Shown: one piece after another, positions 15,224 to 23,403 of the stretch | Layout: every line of letters begins with the position of its first letter | How positions within the stretch are numbered: position 1 is the first letter of the stretch | Assembly: GCA_017508385.1 (NCBI GenBank) | Contig: JAFVZB010000011.1 | Span: 23,525 to 87,524, forward strand | DNA: 64,000 nt | Reading direction: 5' to 3' | DNA from: Lentisphaeria bacterium | GTDB lineage: Bacteria > Verrucomicrobiota > Lentisphaeria > Victivallales > Victivallaceae | Made by a program: the position numbers and the translations under genes | Notes under the pieces: generated by a model | What the model was told of the DNA's origin: nothing | The model's input: only the letters and a program-made list of their open reading frames with translations | Databases searched by the model: none

Positions 15224-17521
15224 TCACTCAAAAACAAGTTTTTCCACCACAGGAAATCCTGCCGGATGCTGAGGAGCGGCTGATTTATCAAAGTCAAGCA
15301 GCTGAGTGCTGCACTCGAGAGAGTCTCTTGACCTGCCCTCGTAGCCGAAACACCACAACTCGAAATCGGCTTTGCTTATACTGCCGCCGAAAGAGATATG
15401 ATAATAGGTCTCTCCTCCGGGAGGAACCGGTACTGAATAGTAAGCGGTTTTACCGTCGTAAATATTTTCCGGATTGCGGAACTCTCCGTAGCCGGGAACT
15501 CCTACCGGAATCGAAATCATCGCCGGGGCAAATGATGAACCTGATGTATGTATTCCGGCATACCTTGAGGCAACCACTCTGATTTTACACTCAGCAGGTG
15601 CGGCAAGGCGCAACTCAAGCGGATTCACGCGGTACGGTGTCTTGAGAGAAAAGAGCAGATTTCCCTTTTCCTCGTCAAGAGTGACCTTGCTGAAAACGAT
15701 TTCCGGAACCTGATGCAGTTCATCAATATAGGGTCCGATCGTCTCATTGATACGCTTTGATGCCGGGAAGAACACTTTTCCGTCTATCATCTGGAACGGC
15801 ACATCGTAGGGAAGAGTCAGGTTGGTGAGAGTTATAACTTTCACCTCTTCAGGCAGCAGCATGACGTGCTTTTCCATTTTACGGTAATCGGGGTAGAACT
15901 GCACCGCATTGCCCCACTCGGCAGGAAGCTCGAACTCCTGCGGAACGGGAGCGGGATTGCGGAGAAGTATCCAGTTATCCTGTTTGAAACCGTAAACTTC
16001 GCCTGCTCCCGGGTTGCCTCCGAAAAGTTTGCCGTGCTTGACGATGAAACGCTCTTTGTAATCACGGGCAAACTGCATGACTTGACGCATTGAGCTGATT
16101 CTGAAATCGGTGAGACTCTCAGGCTGAAGAGTCCAGGTGTGGTAGGTTGAACCGCGCAGCAGACAGTGCATCAAATTATCCATCCAGGTATTGTCATCAT
16201 CGAGGAACACGTTGCGGATTGAGTTGGGAAACTCGTGGTTATCAAGCGAGTTCAACGGGATCAATCCGTTGTCTCTGACAAAGTGGATGTAGTACATGAA
16301 GTCACGGTGGGTCGCCGCTGCCGCCCGCTGGTGCAGAGTCGGCAGGCTGATATACTCACTGTCACCTGAGTTGCACAGGAATATCTGCTGCCCCTGAATC
16401 AGCCACCACGGTGAGGGCCAGAAAGCACCCACACGCACCAGAATGGAGGGGTTGACCTTGCGGATTTTCTTCATGATACGTCCGACCGCATTCACATAAG
16501 CCTCACGGACATGATTTACGGTCGGGTACTCATCTTTGAATTGGTCACAACTGGCACACTCATTATCCCAGTCGATTTTGAAGTGGGATACAGATTTTGC
16601 CAGTTCGGCAAAACGGTCACCGATTTTCTCTTCCAGTCCTTTGTCGAGCAAGACTCCGTAACCCTCGCCGCAGTAGCCGCTGGAACGCCCCTTGCCGACC
16701 GCAAAACCCTGCTGACGGATAAATTCGGGGTCGATTCCCATCGGTCCGTTGTGAGATATCCACAAGCTCAGTTTGGAGTAATTTTCCGGCTCAAGTCCCG
16801 GCTTCGGCTCAAAGAAACTTTTACGGTCTGCCCAGCCTGCATCGAATGTGTAAACATCAGGGTCAAGTCCGAGCTTGACGTAAGAATCGATGAATTTGTG
16901 CATGGCTTCACCGGTAACAGAGTATTCGTAATTTCCCTGATACGGGTCGGACCAGAACGAACAGAAGGCAAAAAACGGTTCGAGTGCAAGCGGCTCACGG
17001 ATATCGGCAAGGTAATCGCGGAACATCTGCTCAGGGTCTTCAGAAAATCCCATAACCGCTTCGACAACTTCAAGTTTGTCACCCTGCCACACCGGATGGT
17101 GGCGCAGAACATAAGTTTTTGTTCCGTCAGCCTCATCTTCTATGGTATTGAATCCAGCCGGATGTGCGAGGCTGACAAAGAACTCTTTTCCGACAAGCGG
17201 ATAGCCGCAACCGGGCATATATCCTGAGCCCTCCTCTTCGGCGGAAAAACTGTTCTCTCTCTGGAACGAGGGAACGTATCCGCACATTTTGAGTTCGGCA
17301 TCATCTGTTTTCTGGCGGTCAACTTCAAGGTAATCAGGAGTGGGGAGATCGCACTTTTTAGTAACTTCCACCCGTTTATACCAGAAATCGTCCCGCTTTT
17401 CCCATGAAGTGCGTATCGACAACTCGTCACACTCAAAAAACTCCGAATCCGGAGTATAGATTTTTCCACCGACCGACAGGGTCACTGCCGGAAAATCAAA
17501 AATTTTCCCATCAAGCAACAT
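15224..17521 (-). CDS. GH36/clan-D alpha-galactosidase-like glycoside hydrolase
   Basis: 765 aa. The central barrel contains VYTFDAGWADR and HFKIDWDNEC, where the Asp at about 316 sits in the [FL]K-[IL]-D-W/Y nucleophile motif of clan GH-D. The N-terminal third is beta-rich and the C-terminal third is a beta-sandwich. There is no signal peptide (the protein begins MLLDGKIFDFPAV), so it should act on imported oligosaccharides. The frame runs to 17581, but the ATG at 17521 has a GAGGAAA site and clears the upstream gene by 10 nt. It is last in a unit with the C-N hydrolase. Galactosidase is the best guess; GH36 members have other specificities. Confidence 0.7.
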   Translation of the reverse strand: MLLDGKIFDFPAVTLSVGGKIYTPDSEFFECDELSIRTSWEKRDDFWYKRVEVTKKCDLPTPDYLEVDRQKTDDAELKMCGYVPSFQRENSFSAEEEGSGYMPGCGYPLVGKEFFVSLAHPAGFNTIEDEADGTKTYVLRHHPVWQGDKLEVVEAVMGFSEDPEQMFRDYLADIREPLALEPFFAFCSFWSDPYQGNYEYSVTGEAMHKFIDSYVKLGLDPDVYTFDAGWADRKSFFEPKPGLEPENYSKLSLWISHNGPMGIDPEFIRQQGFAVGKGRSSGYCGEGYGVLLDKGLEEKIGDRFAELAKSVSHFKIDWDNECASCDQFKDEYPTVNHVREAYVNAVGRIMKKIRKVNPSILVRVGAFWPSPWWLIQGQQIFLCNSGDSEYISLPTLHQRAAAATHRDFMYYIHFVRDNGLIPLNSLDNHEFPNSIRNVFLDDDNTWMDNLMHCLLRGSTYHTWTLQPESLTDFRISSMRQVMQFARDYKERFIVKHGKLFGGNPGAGEVYGFKQDNWILLRNPAPVPQEFELPAEWGNAVQFYPDYRKMEKHVMLLPEEVKVITLTNLTLPYDVPFQMIDGKVFFPASKRINETIGPYIDELHQVPEIVFSKVTLDEEKGNLLFSLKTPYRVNPLELRLAAPAECKIRVVASRYAGIHTSGSSFAPAMISIPVGVPGYGEFRNPENIYDGKTAYYSVPVPPGGETYYHISFGGSISKADFELWCFGYEGRSRDSLECSTQLLDFDKSAAPQHPAGFPVVEKLVFE

Positions 17522-17531
17522 TTTTATTTCC

Positions 17532-18431
17532 TCAAAGTTTGCTGCTGCGCAGTTTGCGGCAGTCGGCAAAGTAATCCTCAAGACTCAACAACCCGTACTC
17601 TTTTGCGATATCAAGAGCAGTAAACTCATCACTGCAGCTGTAAAGAACGGCAAAAGCGAGAGGAGAATCCTCGTCAATGAGCACACTGTTTTTGTATTTG
17701 CGGCGGATATCGGGAAATTTATCTGCATTTTCCGCAGCGTGCATAACAAAACGGTCGAGATTTATGCGTGCCTGAGCCACCCGTTTGTAGTAGGTCGATA
17801 TATTCAGACACCTGCCGAGCGGGTCGATGATCTCACTGCATCCATCTTTGAGCGCACTTGCCATAAATGCTCCGGTACGCACTGCCCAGTTGTTTTTGAC
17901 ACAGCCGCCGTTGTAGTAGCTGGAAAAACAGAGGATATCAGGAGCTAGAGCGATATATTCATCTCTCAGCTCGTCAAAATTCAAATCAAAACAGAGTATT
18001 CCCCCGAGTTTTCCCGCCGGAGTATCAACCACCACTGCTCCGTCACCCGGAACAGTTCCTTTGGCAATCGCCTGCGGAGTCGGAAACGTCTTGTGATACA
18101 TTCCGAGAAGTTCGCCATCGTGACCGTAGTAGAGTATCGACTGACGGGGTTTGCCGTCAAGAATTATTCGGGAAACTCCGGCAACCACGCACTTGTTGCG
18201 TTTGGCAAATTCACTGTAAGCAGTAAGTCTCGGACCGGGATCGTTGATATCCTCACCGGTTCCGGCAGGCTGGCGCATCATCATGGTCTCGCAGGTGACA
18301 ACAAGATCGACTCCGGTACCATCGAGCACAGCTGCCGCCTCATTGAACTGCCTGAGCGCCTCATCAAGCGGCTCTTCGCCGCGCTCCATTATCATGCCGT
18401 TGATTGCCGCCACATTGATAAACTTTGCCAT
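17532..18431 (-). CDS. Carbon-nitrogen hydrolase (nitrilase superfamily)
   Basis: 299 aa. The Glu-Lys-Cys triad is clear: E48 in VVTCETMM, K114 in MYHKTFPT and C147 in GGILCFDLNF. The superfamily cleaves amides or nitriles. The ATG at 18431 follows GGAGAAT; the upstream in-frame extension to 18464 lacks a ribosome site. It has its own promoter (18475-18502) and is followed by the GH36-like gene, which suggests an amide-bearing sugar or glycan-linked substrate, though this is inference from neighbours only. Soluble, no signal peptide. Confidence 0.82.
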   Translation of the reverse strand: MAKFINVAAINGMIMERGEEPLDEALRQFNEAAAVLDGTGVDLVVTCETMMMRQPAGTGEDINDPGPRLTAYSEFAKRNKCVVAGVSRIILDGKPRQSILYYGHDGELLGMYHKTFPTPQAIAKGTVPGDGAVVVDTPAGKLGGILCFDLNFDELRDEYIALAPDILCFSSYYNGGCVKNNWAVRTGAFMASALKDGCSEIIDPLGRCLNISTYYKRVAQARINLDRFVMHAAENADKFPDIRRKYKNSVLIDEDSPLAFAVLYSCSDEFTALDIAKEYGLLSLEDYFADCRKLRSSKL

Positions 18432-18474
18432 TTTATTCTCCGTATTTACAGTTGATGAACACACTCTCCGTCAT

Positions 18475-18502
18475 AATATATTGCCGACCTCAACTAATGC
18501 AA
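18475..18502 (-). promoter_or_regulatory. Sigma70-type promoter for the C-N hydrolase gene
   Basis: Minus strand TTGCAT (18502-18497), 16-nt spacer, TATATT (18480-18475), about 44 nt before the start codon. Confidence 0.45.
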
Positions 18503-18558
18503 TACCAAAACGAGTAATTTTTTATCATTTTGTATAAAATCGGATATCAACTCATCTT

Positions 18559-20607
18559 TTACTGCGGCAATTCAAAACAATAGGTGGCAAAACTGCCAAG
18601 CTCCGGAAGTTCAAAAATATCTCCTGATTTTTCCACGGCAATGCCATCAGCAAGGCGGATAAGGCGGTTAGTCGAAGTGCTGACTTTGATGTTGCGCACG
18701 GGAGCAATCCATTCAACGGCACAGCCGCACTCCTGCATGACTCCGCAGTAGTTGAGCAAATGCAGATAGTAACGGTTCTCTGCGGCGTTGTATGTGGTGT
18801 TGCACACCACTCCTGCCGGAGCAGTCACCTTTACCGGAAAATCTCCGGCGAGCAGGTCGAACAGTTTTGCCAATGCTTCACGGCTCTCGGGAAGACGGCG
18901 TGATTCAAAATGCAGACCGATATCGGCTGCGCACCACAACACCCTGCCTTTGCCGTAACTATTCAACACAATTGCAGGAGGAGTGCCGTATGGAAACTCA
19001 AGCGGTTCACCGAACGCTCCGCCTGCCGGAAGATAAAGGTCGGCAAGCAGTTTTGTTCCCGGCATCGCTTCAGCAATTTTGTATTCGAGAGTTCGCTCCA
19101 TGTAGGGAACTCCCACCACCGCATCGCTCACAGGCAGAAGCGCAGTTCCGTCAGCGAATTTGAAATACGCTTCGGGAACAAGTGAATAACCGTGACGGGG
19201 TCCGGTCTCACGGTACTCTCTGCCGTGACAGGGTTCGGCAGGACGCTCCTTGATATTTTTCACTCCGATAAACTCTGACGGAGCCTGAAAGTTTCCGGTA
19301 AGATAAACTGCTCCGCCCTCACTGACATAGGTCATTAGCGCATCAAGAGCACGGTCATCGAGGTGTGTTGCTCCGGGAAGTGCCACAGCACGGTACTTTT
19401 TCAACCGCTCAAGGGTGATTTGGGTATCAAAGAAACAGCTCACCTGACGGTGACTCTGCTGCAAAGCAATCAACGTTCCGCTGAATGAGCGGGCGATGAG
19501 TCCCTGATGCCGGGGGTCAGCTTCTTCAAAACTCTTTCTCGGATAAACCAGTGCGATGTGCTCAACGCTTTTGCTTTCATGGTAAACTCCGGCAAGGCGG
19601 GAGTGCATTCTGACCTGCTCTGAGAGCATGGGAGCATTGGTGATATCGTTAAGATATGTGGTCATGGCGCACACCATGGGCGTTGCACCGTGCATGAGAT
19701 AAGCTCCGTTGACCGTTTCGATTTCCGCCATGGCGAAGTTTCTCAGTGTCTCGTATGGCCCCGGAGGAAGATATCCCAGTGACACTCCGTCGAGAGCCTC
19801 GCCGAGCTTGAGTGTTTCAAGGGTAGTCCAGAATGACCCCGGACGGTGTATTTCGGTAGTATTTCCGCCGAAAGCGTTGAGATTGGTCAACTCAGGAATT
19901 CCTGTGCGGTGGGTTGGCAGAAACTCAAGAGTCATGTTGAACATCAGTGCAAGGCGTTCAGGAGCTATCTCTCTTATGCGGCGCACGATTTCCCGACAGG
20001 AGTCATCACGCACCTGATTGAGTATCTGCTGCGAGCCATCGGCGAAGGAGAGTTTTTCCGGCATCTCTCTGCCGCTCTTATTGAAATAAGCCCTGCGGCA
20101 GTGAGCACATGAACAATCACCGTACCAGGTAGGTCCATCGAGATAGAGGGCATCAAAATCATAATTTGAGCACAACTCACCGACGGCTCCGTACATGGCG
20201 GAAAGAAAATCATCGTTCCTCATGCAGGTACGGAAGTGATTGGGCTGCCCTCCCCAGCGGCACGGAGTACCATCGAACTCTCTTGCGACCCACTCAGGAT
20301 GCTTTTCGGCGCAAGTATAATGGAGCACTCCGAAGTGGCAGTACGCCATCACTTTTATACCGTTGGAGTGCATGGCTTGCAGCACCTCGCTGAAGAGGTC
20401 GCGTTCTCCAAGCCCGGGATATTTGGGCAGATACTTTGAGTCACCGAAAGTGTGAACTCCCCAGCGTATTGCCGGATAGCGGACAAACTCAGCTCCGCAG
20501 GCACGGACGGCGGCAACCAGTTGAGCCGTATCTTTCCATGCCGGAAGCTCGTTCTCTTCAATAATGGCAACCGGAGTTGACTTTATCCAATCGTAAGAGA
20601 TATTCAC
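18559..20607 (-). CDS. GH42/GHL6-like hydrolase with beta-galactosidase trimerisation domain
   Basis: 682 aa from a GTG at 20607, one base after the SIS stop and preceded by AGGTGG inside the SIS gene; the longer frame to 20718 would overlap SIS by 110 nt. Residues 1-330 form a barrel with VMAYCHFGVLHY, DALYLDGPTWYGDCSCAHC and a Cys-x-Cys-x2-Cys element. Residues about 375-520 match the beta-galactosidase trimerisation (GATase-like) domain, with YVSEGGAVYLTGNF, and a beta domain follows. No signal peptide, hence cytoplasmic. Substrate unknown; the family is usually annotated as a hypothetical glycosyl hydrolase. Confidence 0.7.
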   Translation of the reverse strand: MNISYDWIKSTPVAIIEENELPAWKDTAQLVAAVRACGAEFVRYPAIRWGVHTFGDSKYLPKYPGLGERDLFSEVLQAMHSNGIKVMAYCHFGVLHYTCAEKHPEWVAREFDGTPCRWGGQPNHFRTCMRNDDFLSAMYGAVGELCSNYDFDALYLDGPTWYGDCSCAHCRRAYFNKSGREMPEKLSFADGSQQILNQVRDDSCREIVRRIREIAPERLALMFNMTLEFLPTHRTGIPELTNLNAFGGNTTEIHRPGSFWTTLETLKLGEALDGVSLGYLPPGPYETLRNFAMAEIETVNGAYLMHGATPMVCAMTTYLNDITNAPMLSEQVRMHSRLAGVYHESKSVEHIALVYPRKSFEEADPRHQGLIARSFSGTLIALQQSHRQVSCFFDTQITLERLKKYRAVALPGATHLDDRALDALMTYVSEGGAVYLTGNFQAPSEFIGVKNIKERPAEPCHGREYRETGPRHGYSLVPEAYFKFADGTALLPVSDAVVGVPYMERTLEYKIAEAMPGTKLLADLYLPAGGAFGEPLEFPYGTPPAIVLNSYGKGRVLWCAADIGLHFESRRLPESREALAKLFDLLAGDFPVKVTAPAGVVCNTTYNAAENRYYLHLLNYCGVMQECGCAVEWIAPVRNIKVSTSTNRLIRLADGIAVEKSGDIFELPELGSFATYCFELPQ

Positions 20608-20608
20608 T

Positions 20609-21358
20609 TCACAACCACCTGATGATCGGACGATATTTGGCGTAGAGTGCCTGATTCTTTTCCAATCCGCCCTCAACGTTGATGGAGTTGATGACAGGTG
20701 GCTCGATGCCCTCATCAATGAGCATCTCGCAGACTTTCAACACCAGACTGTTGCAGATGAATGCGTTGCCGAATGTGGAGTAACTGCCGACTTTGCTTGC
20801 CAGGCCATCCATCTGCAGGAGAGCATCACCGTACTCCATATAAGTATAGATAACAGTGTCGATCATCTCGTGGAGATTTTGTCCCGTATGGTGACGACCC
20901 TTGAAATCACGGGGAAGTTTTTCGGCGTAATCGGTCGAAGTTACGGCGATGACTTTGACTCCGCGCTTTTTGCACTGAATGGCGGTCTCGATGGTGATGG
21001 GATTTATTCCGTAACCGTTGACCAGCAGAAGCAGATCACCCTCTTTGATTCCGTAAAAGTCGAGGATGTACGGAGCAAGCTCTCCGCAACGCTCGCCGAG
21101 CGGAACGTGGGGAATACGCACGCTGTCGGCAAAAACCGGACTGACGCAGGCAAGACCGCCAGCCCGGTGGAACATCTCTTCAGCCATCATATTGGAGTGT
21201 CCGCCGCTGCCGAAAACGTAAAGCACACTGCCGTCTTTGATATGGTCGGCGATCATCCGGGCAGCTTTTTCGATAACCTCGCTCTGCTCGTTGTAAATTT
21301 TCTCAAGTTTCTCTTCAATAGCATCAAGATACTCACGAATGTAATTGCGGGTCGCCAT
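20609..21358 (-). CDS. SIS-domain sugar-phosphate-binding protein
   Basis: 249 aa. The SIS fold is shown by VLYVFGSGGHSNMMAEEM, LLLVNGYGINPITIET and VKVIAVTSTDY; the C-terminal YSTFGNAFICNSL is common in the stand-alone UPF0309/sugar isomerase-like group. SIS domains bind or isomerise phosphosugars, often amino sugars. The ATG at 21358 follows AAAGGAAC. It is first in a leftward unit with the GH42-like gene, and a perfect-armed palindrome lies in its promoter region (21400-21413). Confidence 0.82.
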   Translation of the reverse strand: MATRNYIREYLDAIEEKLEKIYNEQSEVIEKAARMIADHIKDGSVLYVFGSGGHSNMMAEEMFHRAGGLACVSPVFADSVRIPHVPLGERCGELAPYILDFYGIKEGDLLLLVNGYGINPITIETAIQCKKRGVKVIAVTSTDYAEKLPRDFKGRHHTGQNLHEMIDTVIYTYMEYGDALLQMDGLASKVGSYSTFGNAFICNSLVLKVCEMLIDEGIEPPVINSINVEGGLEKNQALYAKYRPIIRWL

Positions 21359-21399
21359 AAGACTTGTTCCTTTCTTTTGGAGTTCGGATACATGACTTT

Positions 21400-21413
21400 T
21401 TGTATCAATACAA
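21400..21413. promoter_or_regulatory. Candidate operator, TTGTAT-N2-ATACAA
   Basis: A 14-bp site with perfect 6-bp inverted arms, about 42 nt upstream of the SIS start. The same half-site in reverse order, ATACAA-C-TTGTAT, occurs in the promoter at 32829-32857. This resembles GntR/LacI-type operators; the cognate regulator is not shown by the sequence. Confidence 0.4.
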
Positions 21414-21516
21414 CAATATAACACAACACAAGGAATTTACAAACCTGTTTCCGGCTATTTTTCTGTTTATATATGGAGGAAGTGCAATATTTTATCAAAA
21501 ATGTTTCAAAAACCGC

Positions 21517-21544
21517 TTGCAAAAGCGCAAAACGGTGGTATATT
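21517..21544 (+). promoter_or_regulatory. Promoter of the tRNA cluster
   Basis: TTGCAA (21517-21522), 16-nt spacer, TATATT (21539-21544), 17 nt before the first tRNA. Confidence 0.6.
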
Positions 21545-21561
21545 AAAAAACATGACGATAA

Positions 21562-21637
21562 GCGAGTGTAGCTCAGTTGGTAGAGCATCACGTTGCCAAC
21601 GTGATTGTCGCCGGTTCGAATCCGGTCACTCGCTCCA
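21562..21637 (+). tRNA. tRNA-Gly (anticodon GCC)
   Basis: Complete 76-nt cloverleaf: acceptor GCGAGTG pairs with CACTCGC, D-loop AGTTGGTAGA, anticodon stem-loop with GCC at 21595-21597, T-loop GGTTCGAATCC, and an encoded CCA. Confidence 0.97.
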
Positions 21638-21679
21638 TTTTCAAATCAAATGGTGGAGCGCAGTCGTCAAGGTTTTATT

Positions 21680-21755
21680 GCGAGTGTAGCTCAGTTGGTA
21701 GAGCATCACGTTGCCAACGTGATTGTCGCCGGTTCGAATCCGGTCACTCGCTCCA
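21680..21755 (+). tRNA. tRNA-Gly (anticodon GCC), second copy
   Basis: Identical in all 76 positions to the first copy, starting 118 nt downstream of it; anticodon GCC at 21713-21715 and encoded CCA. The sequences around the two copies differ apart from a few bases. Confidence 0.97.
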
Positions 21756-21772
21756 TTTTTTTGTACAAAAGT

Positions 21773-21857
21773 GCCGAAGTGGCGAAATGGCAGACGCGCT
21801 AGACTCAAAATCTGGTTCCCTCGTGGAGTGTGGGTTCAAGTCCCACCTTCGGTACCA
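21773..21857 (+). tRNA. tRNA-Leu (anticodon CAA)
   Basis: 85-nt class II tRNA. Acceptor GCCGAAG pairs with CTTCGGT, discriminator A and encoded CCA; loop CTCAAAA gives anticodon CAA at 21806-21808. A long variable arm and T-loop GGTTCAAGTCC are present. Confidence 0.95.
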
Positions 21858-21870
21858 ATCTTGTTTTACA

Positions 21871-21902
21871 GGCAGCCCAGAGTATATCCGGGTTGCCTTT
21901 TT
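21871..21902 (+). terminator. Rho-independent terminator of the tRNA cluster
   Basis: GGCAGCCC (21871-21878) pairs with GGGTTGCC (21890-21897, one G-T pair), followed by five T. Confidence 0.75.
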
Positions 21903-22032
21903 GATTTATGTGGCGACTTTATTTGAAGGTATGTCGGAACCGTTTTACTGTTGAACAGCTGCCGTAAAGAGTTACAAACCACCGTTAAGGCTGTTATTTG
22001 ATCTTAGCTTTGTTCCAGATAAGGGGAGATGA

Positions 22033-22128
22033 TGCGGGGAAAGCGTGAAAACTTCTTTTCACGAGAAAAGAAGTTTTCCCTCTCTCCCCGCGCCCCTCTC
22101 TCCCTTTCAAGAAAAGCGGGGAACTTTT
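22033..22128. repeat. Dispersed hairpin repeat, copy A
   Basis: Begins with a long inverted repeat (inner arms GAAAACTTCTTTTC / GAAAAGAAGTTTTC, loop ACGA) and continues with a C-rich tail ending CTTTCAAGAAAAGCGGGGAA plus a T-run. It matches 25937-26032 along almost its whole length and is a diverged match to 42593-42690. It abuts the stop codon of the pectate-lyase-like gene and may end that transcript. Read on the minus strand, it has an open phase resembling KSSPLFLKGREGRG. Confidence 0.75.
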
Positions 22129-23403
22129 TTATTCACCTTTACCTACCCGTGTCGGGAACAGAGCCTTGTTCTTTGCGGCGGGACCGGTGATATCTTTGGG
22201 TATTTCCCGTGCCGGAACTTCTCCGAAACGGCAATCACTGCCGCTCTTGAAAAACTCTTTCAACTGTGTCGGAACCATTCCGCCGAGAGCGGAGTTTGCG
22301 TTGTAAACGTTGTTGGCAATCCGGAATTTTATGACTGCCATAGCCTTCCTGTCGGATTTGACCTTTTCGACATCAAGAGACGGGTCACACACGATAAACG
22401 GATGTCCGCTTGAGGAGTAATTGTTTTCAAGAACGAGACTTCCGGGAATGTCAAACAAACGGATGACTCCGGCGTTTTCCCTTTTGAGCTGACCGCAGGC
22501 GAGCAGGCAGTTGGTGATGGATATCCTGCCGTAACTTGAATACGGATGACGCAACGGAGGTCCGGAAAAGTTGTAAACAGCAGGTATTCCTCCGCCCTCG
22601 CCTCCGAAACGGGTTCCTTCAGCTTCAAATCTTGCATAGTTATCCACCCAGCGTGCGTTGTGGTAATAGAGCGGACCTTTGTCCGGATTGGCTGACGGAG
22701 TAAGACAGCAGAACTCAAACTTCATCGTTCCGTAGGGGTTGATGAACGCCGCTCCGTCTGCCATGTAGGGCTGGGCAAGATCGACCCAGGTATCACGCAC
22801 AACAAAGAGGTCTCCATAGTTCTGGGCACACCGGTAGTTTTTGGAAAAAAGACACTTTTCGACCACTGCCTGACTCGAAAGGTGAGATACTCCCTTTCCC
22901 GGTTTGAGCTTGACGGCGATTTCCTGTGCGTACAAGAACTGGCAATCCCGTATGAAAATAAGCGTTTTGTCAACATTGCGGTTGGAAAATTGCAGCTGCA
23001 CTCCGCCACCGATGAAAATCAGGCTTTCCACCCGGTTGCGGTGAGTTGATATATCAAACATGATGCCGTTTTTTTCTCCGTGCCACTCGATGAAAGGGCA
23101 GGCATCTTTTCCTGCAAGGTTGGTATAGGGGCCGACCTTGATGGTTCCTGTGATTTTATAAGTGCCCGCCGGAAAAGTTACCGTCACTCCAGAACCGTAA
23201 TAGCTGGACTTTGGACTTCCACGGAAATTGCGGCGCACTTTGACCTTTTTTGCCGCAGCATCGATTGCCGCCTGAACAGCTTGAGTGTCATCGGTTTTGC
23301 CATCTCCTTTGGCTCCGAACTTTCTGACGTTGAACTCCCCTGCTCCAAGCAGGAGCGGCAACGCAGACAACAAAAAGAGTATTGCTGTTTTTTTCATTTT
23401 CAC
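22129..23403 (-). CDS. Secreted pectate-lyase-superfamily (right-handed beta-helix) protein
   Basis: 424 aa. The signal peptide (KKTAILFLLSALPLLLG) is followed by FNVRKFGAKGDGKTDDT, the entry motif of the Pectate_lyase_3 / GH28-like beta-helix fold, then repeated strands. Such proteins are often polysaccharide lyases or hydrolases, but no catalytic set is certain here. A GTG at 23403 overlaps the upstream stop (GTGA); an ATG at 23397 is the alternative. It is the last gene in the pilin operon controlled by the divergent LacI. Paralogous to the gene upstream, with shared segments such as NVDKTLIFIRDCQF versus NIDKSLIFIDHCRF. Confidence 0.78.
   Translation of the reverse strand: MKMKKTAILFLLSALPLLLGAGEFNVRKFGAKGDGKTDDTQAVQAAIDAAAKKVKVRRNFRGSPKSSYYGSGVTVTFPAGTYKITGTIKVGPYTNLAGKDACPFIEWHGEKNGIMFDISTHRNRVESLIFIGGGVQLQFSNRNVDKTLIFIRDCQFLYAQEIAVKLKPGKGVSHLSSQAVVEKCLFSKNYRCAQNYGDLFVVRDTWVDLAQPYMADGAAFINPYGTMKFEFCCLTPSANPDKGPLYYHNARWVDNYARFEAEGTRFGGEGGGIPAVYNFSGPPLRHPYSSYGRISITNCLLACGQLKRENAGVIRLFDIPGSLVLENNYSSSGHPFIVCDPSLDVEKVKSDRKAMAVIKFRIANNVYNANSALGGMVPTQLKEFFKSGSDCRFGEVPAREIPKDITGPAAKNKALFPTRVGKGE

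Noticed and set aside
18559..20718. Longer start for the GH42-like gene at 20718
   Set aside because: It would overlap the SIS gene by 110 nt with a low-complexity, Ser/Arg-rich N-terminus, whereas the GTG at 20607 has an AGGTGG site and sits one base after the SIS stop.
21562..21755. CRISPR-like direct repeat
   Set aside because: The repeated units are complete, foldable tRNA-Gly genes; there are only two and no spacer pattern or cas genes.
22033..22128. Ordinary rho-independent terminator
   Set aside because: It may act as one, but the element is about 95 bp, extends well past the hairpin, and recurs inside a coding gene at 25937-26032, so it is a dispersed repeat first.
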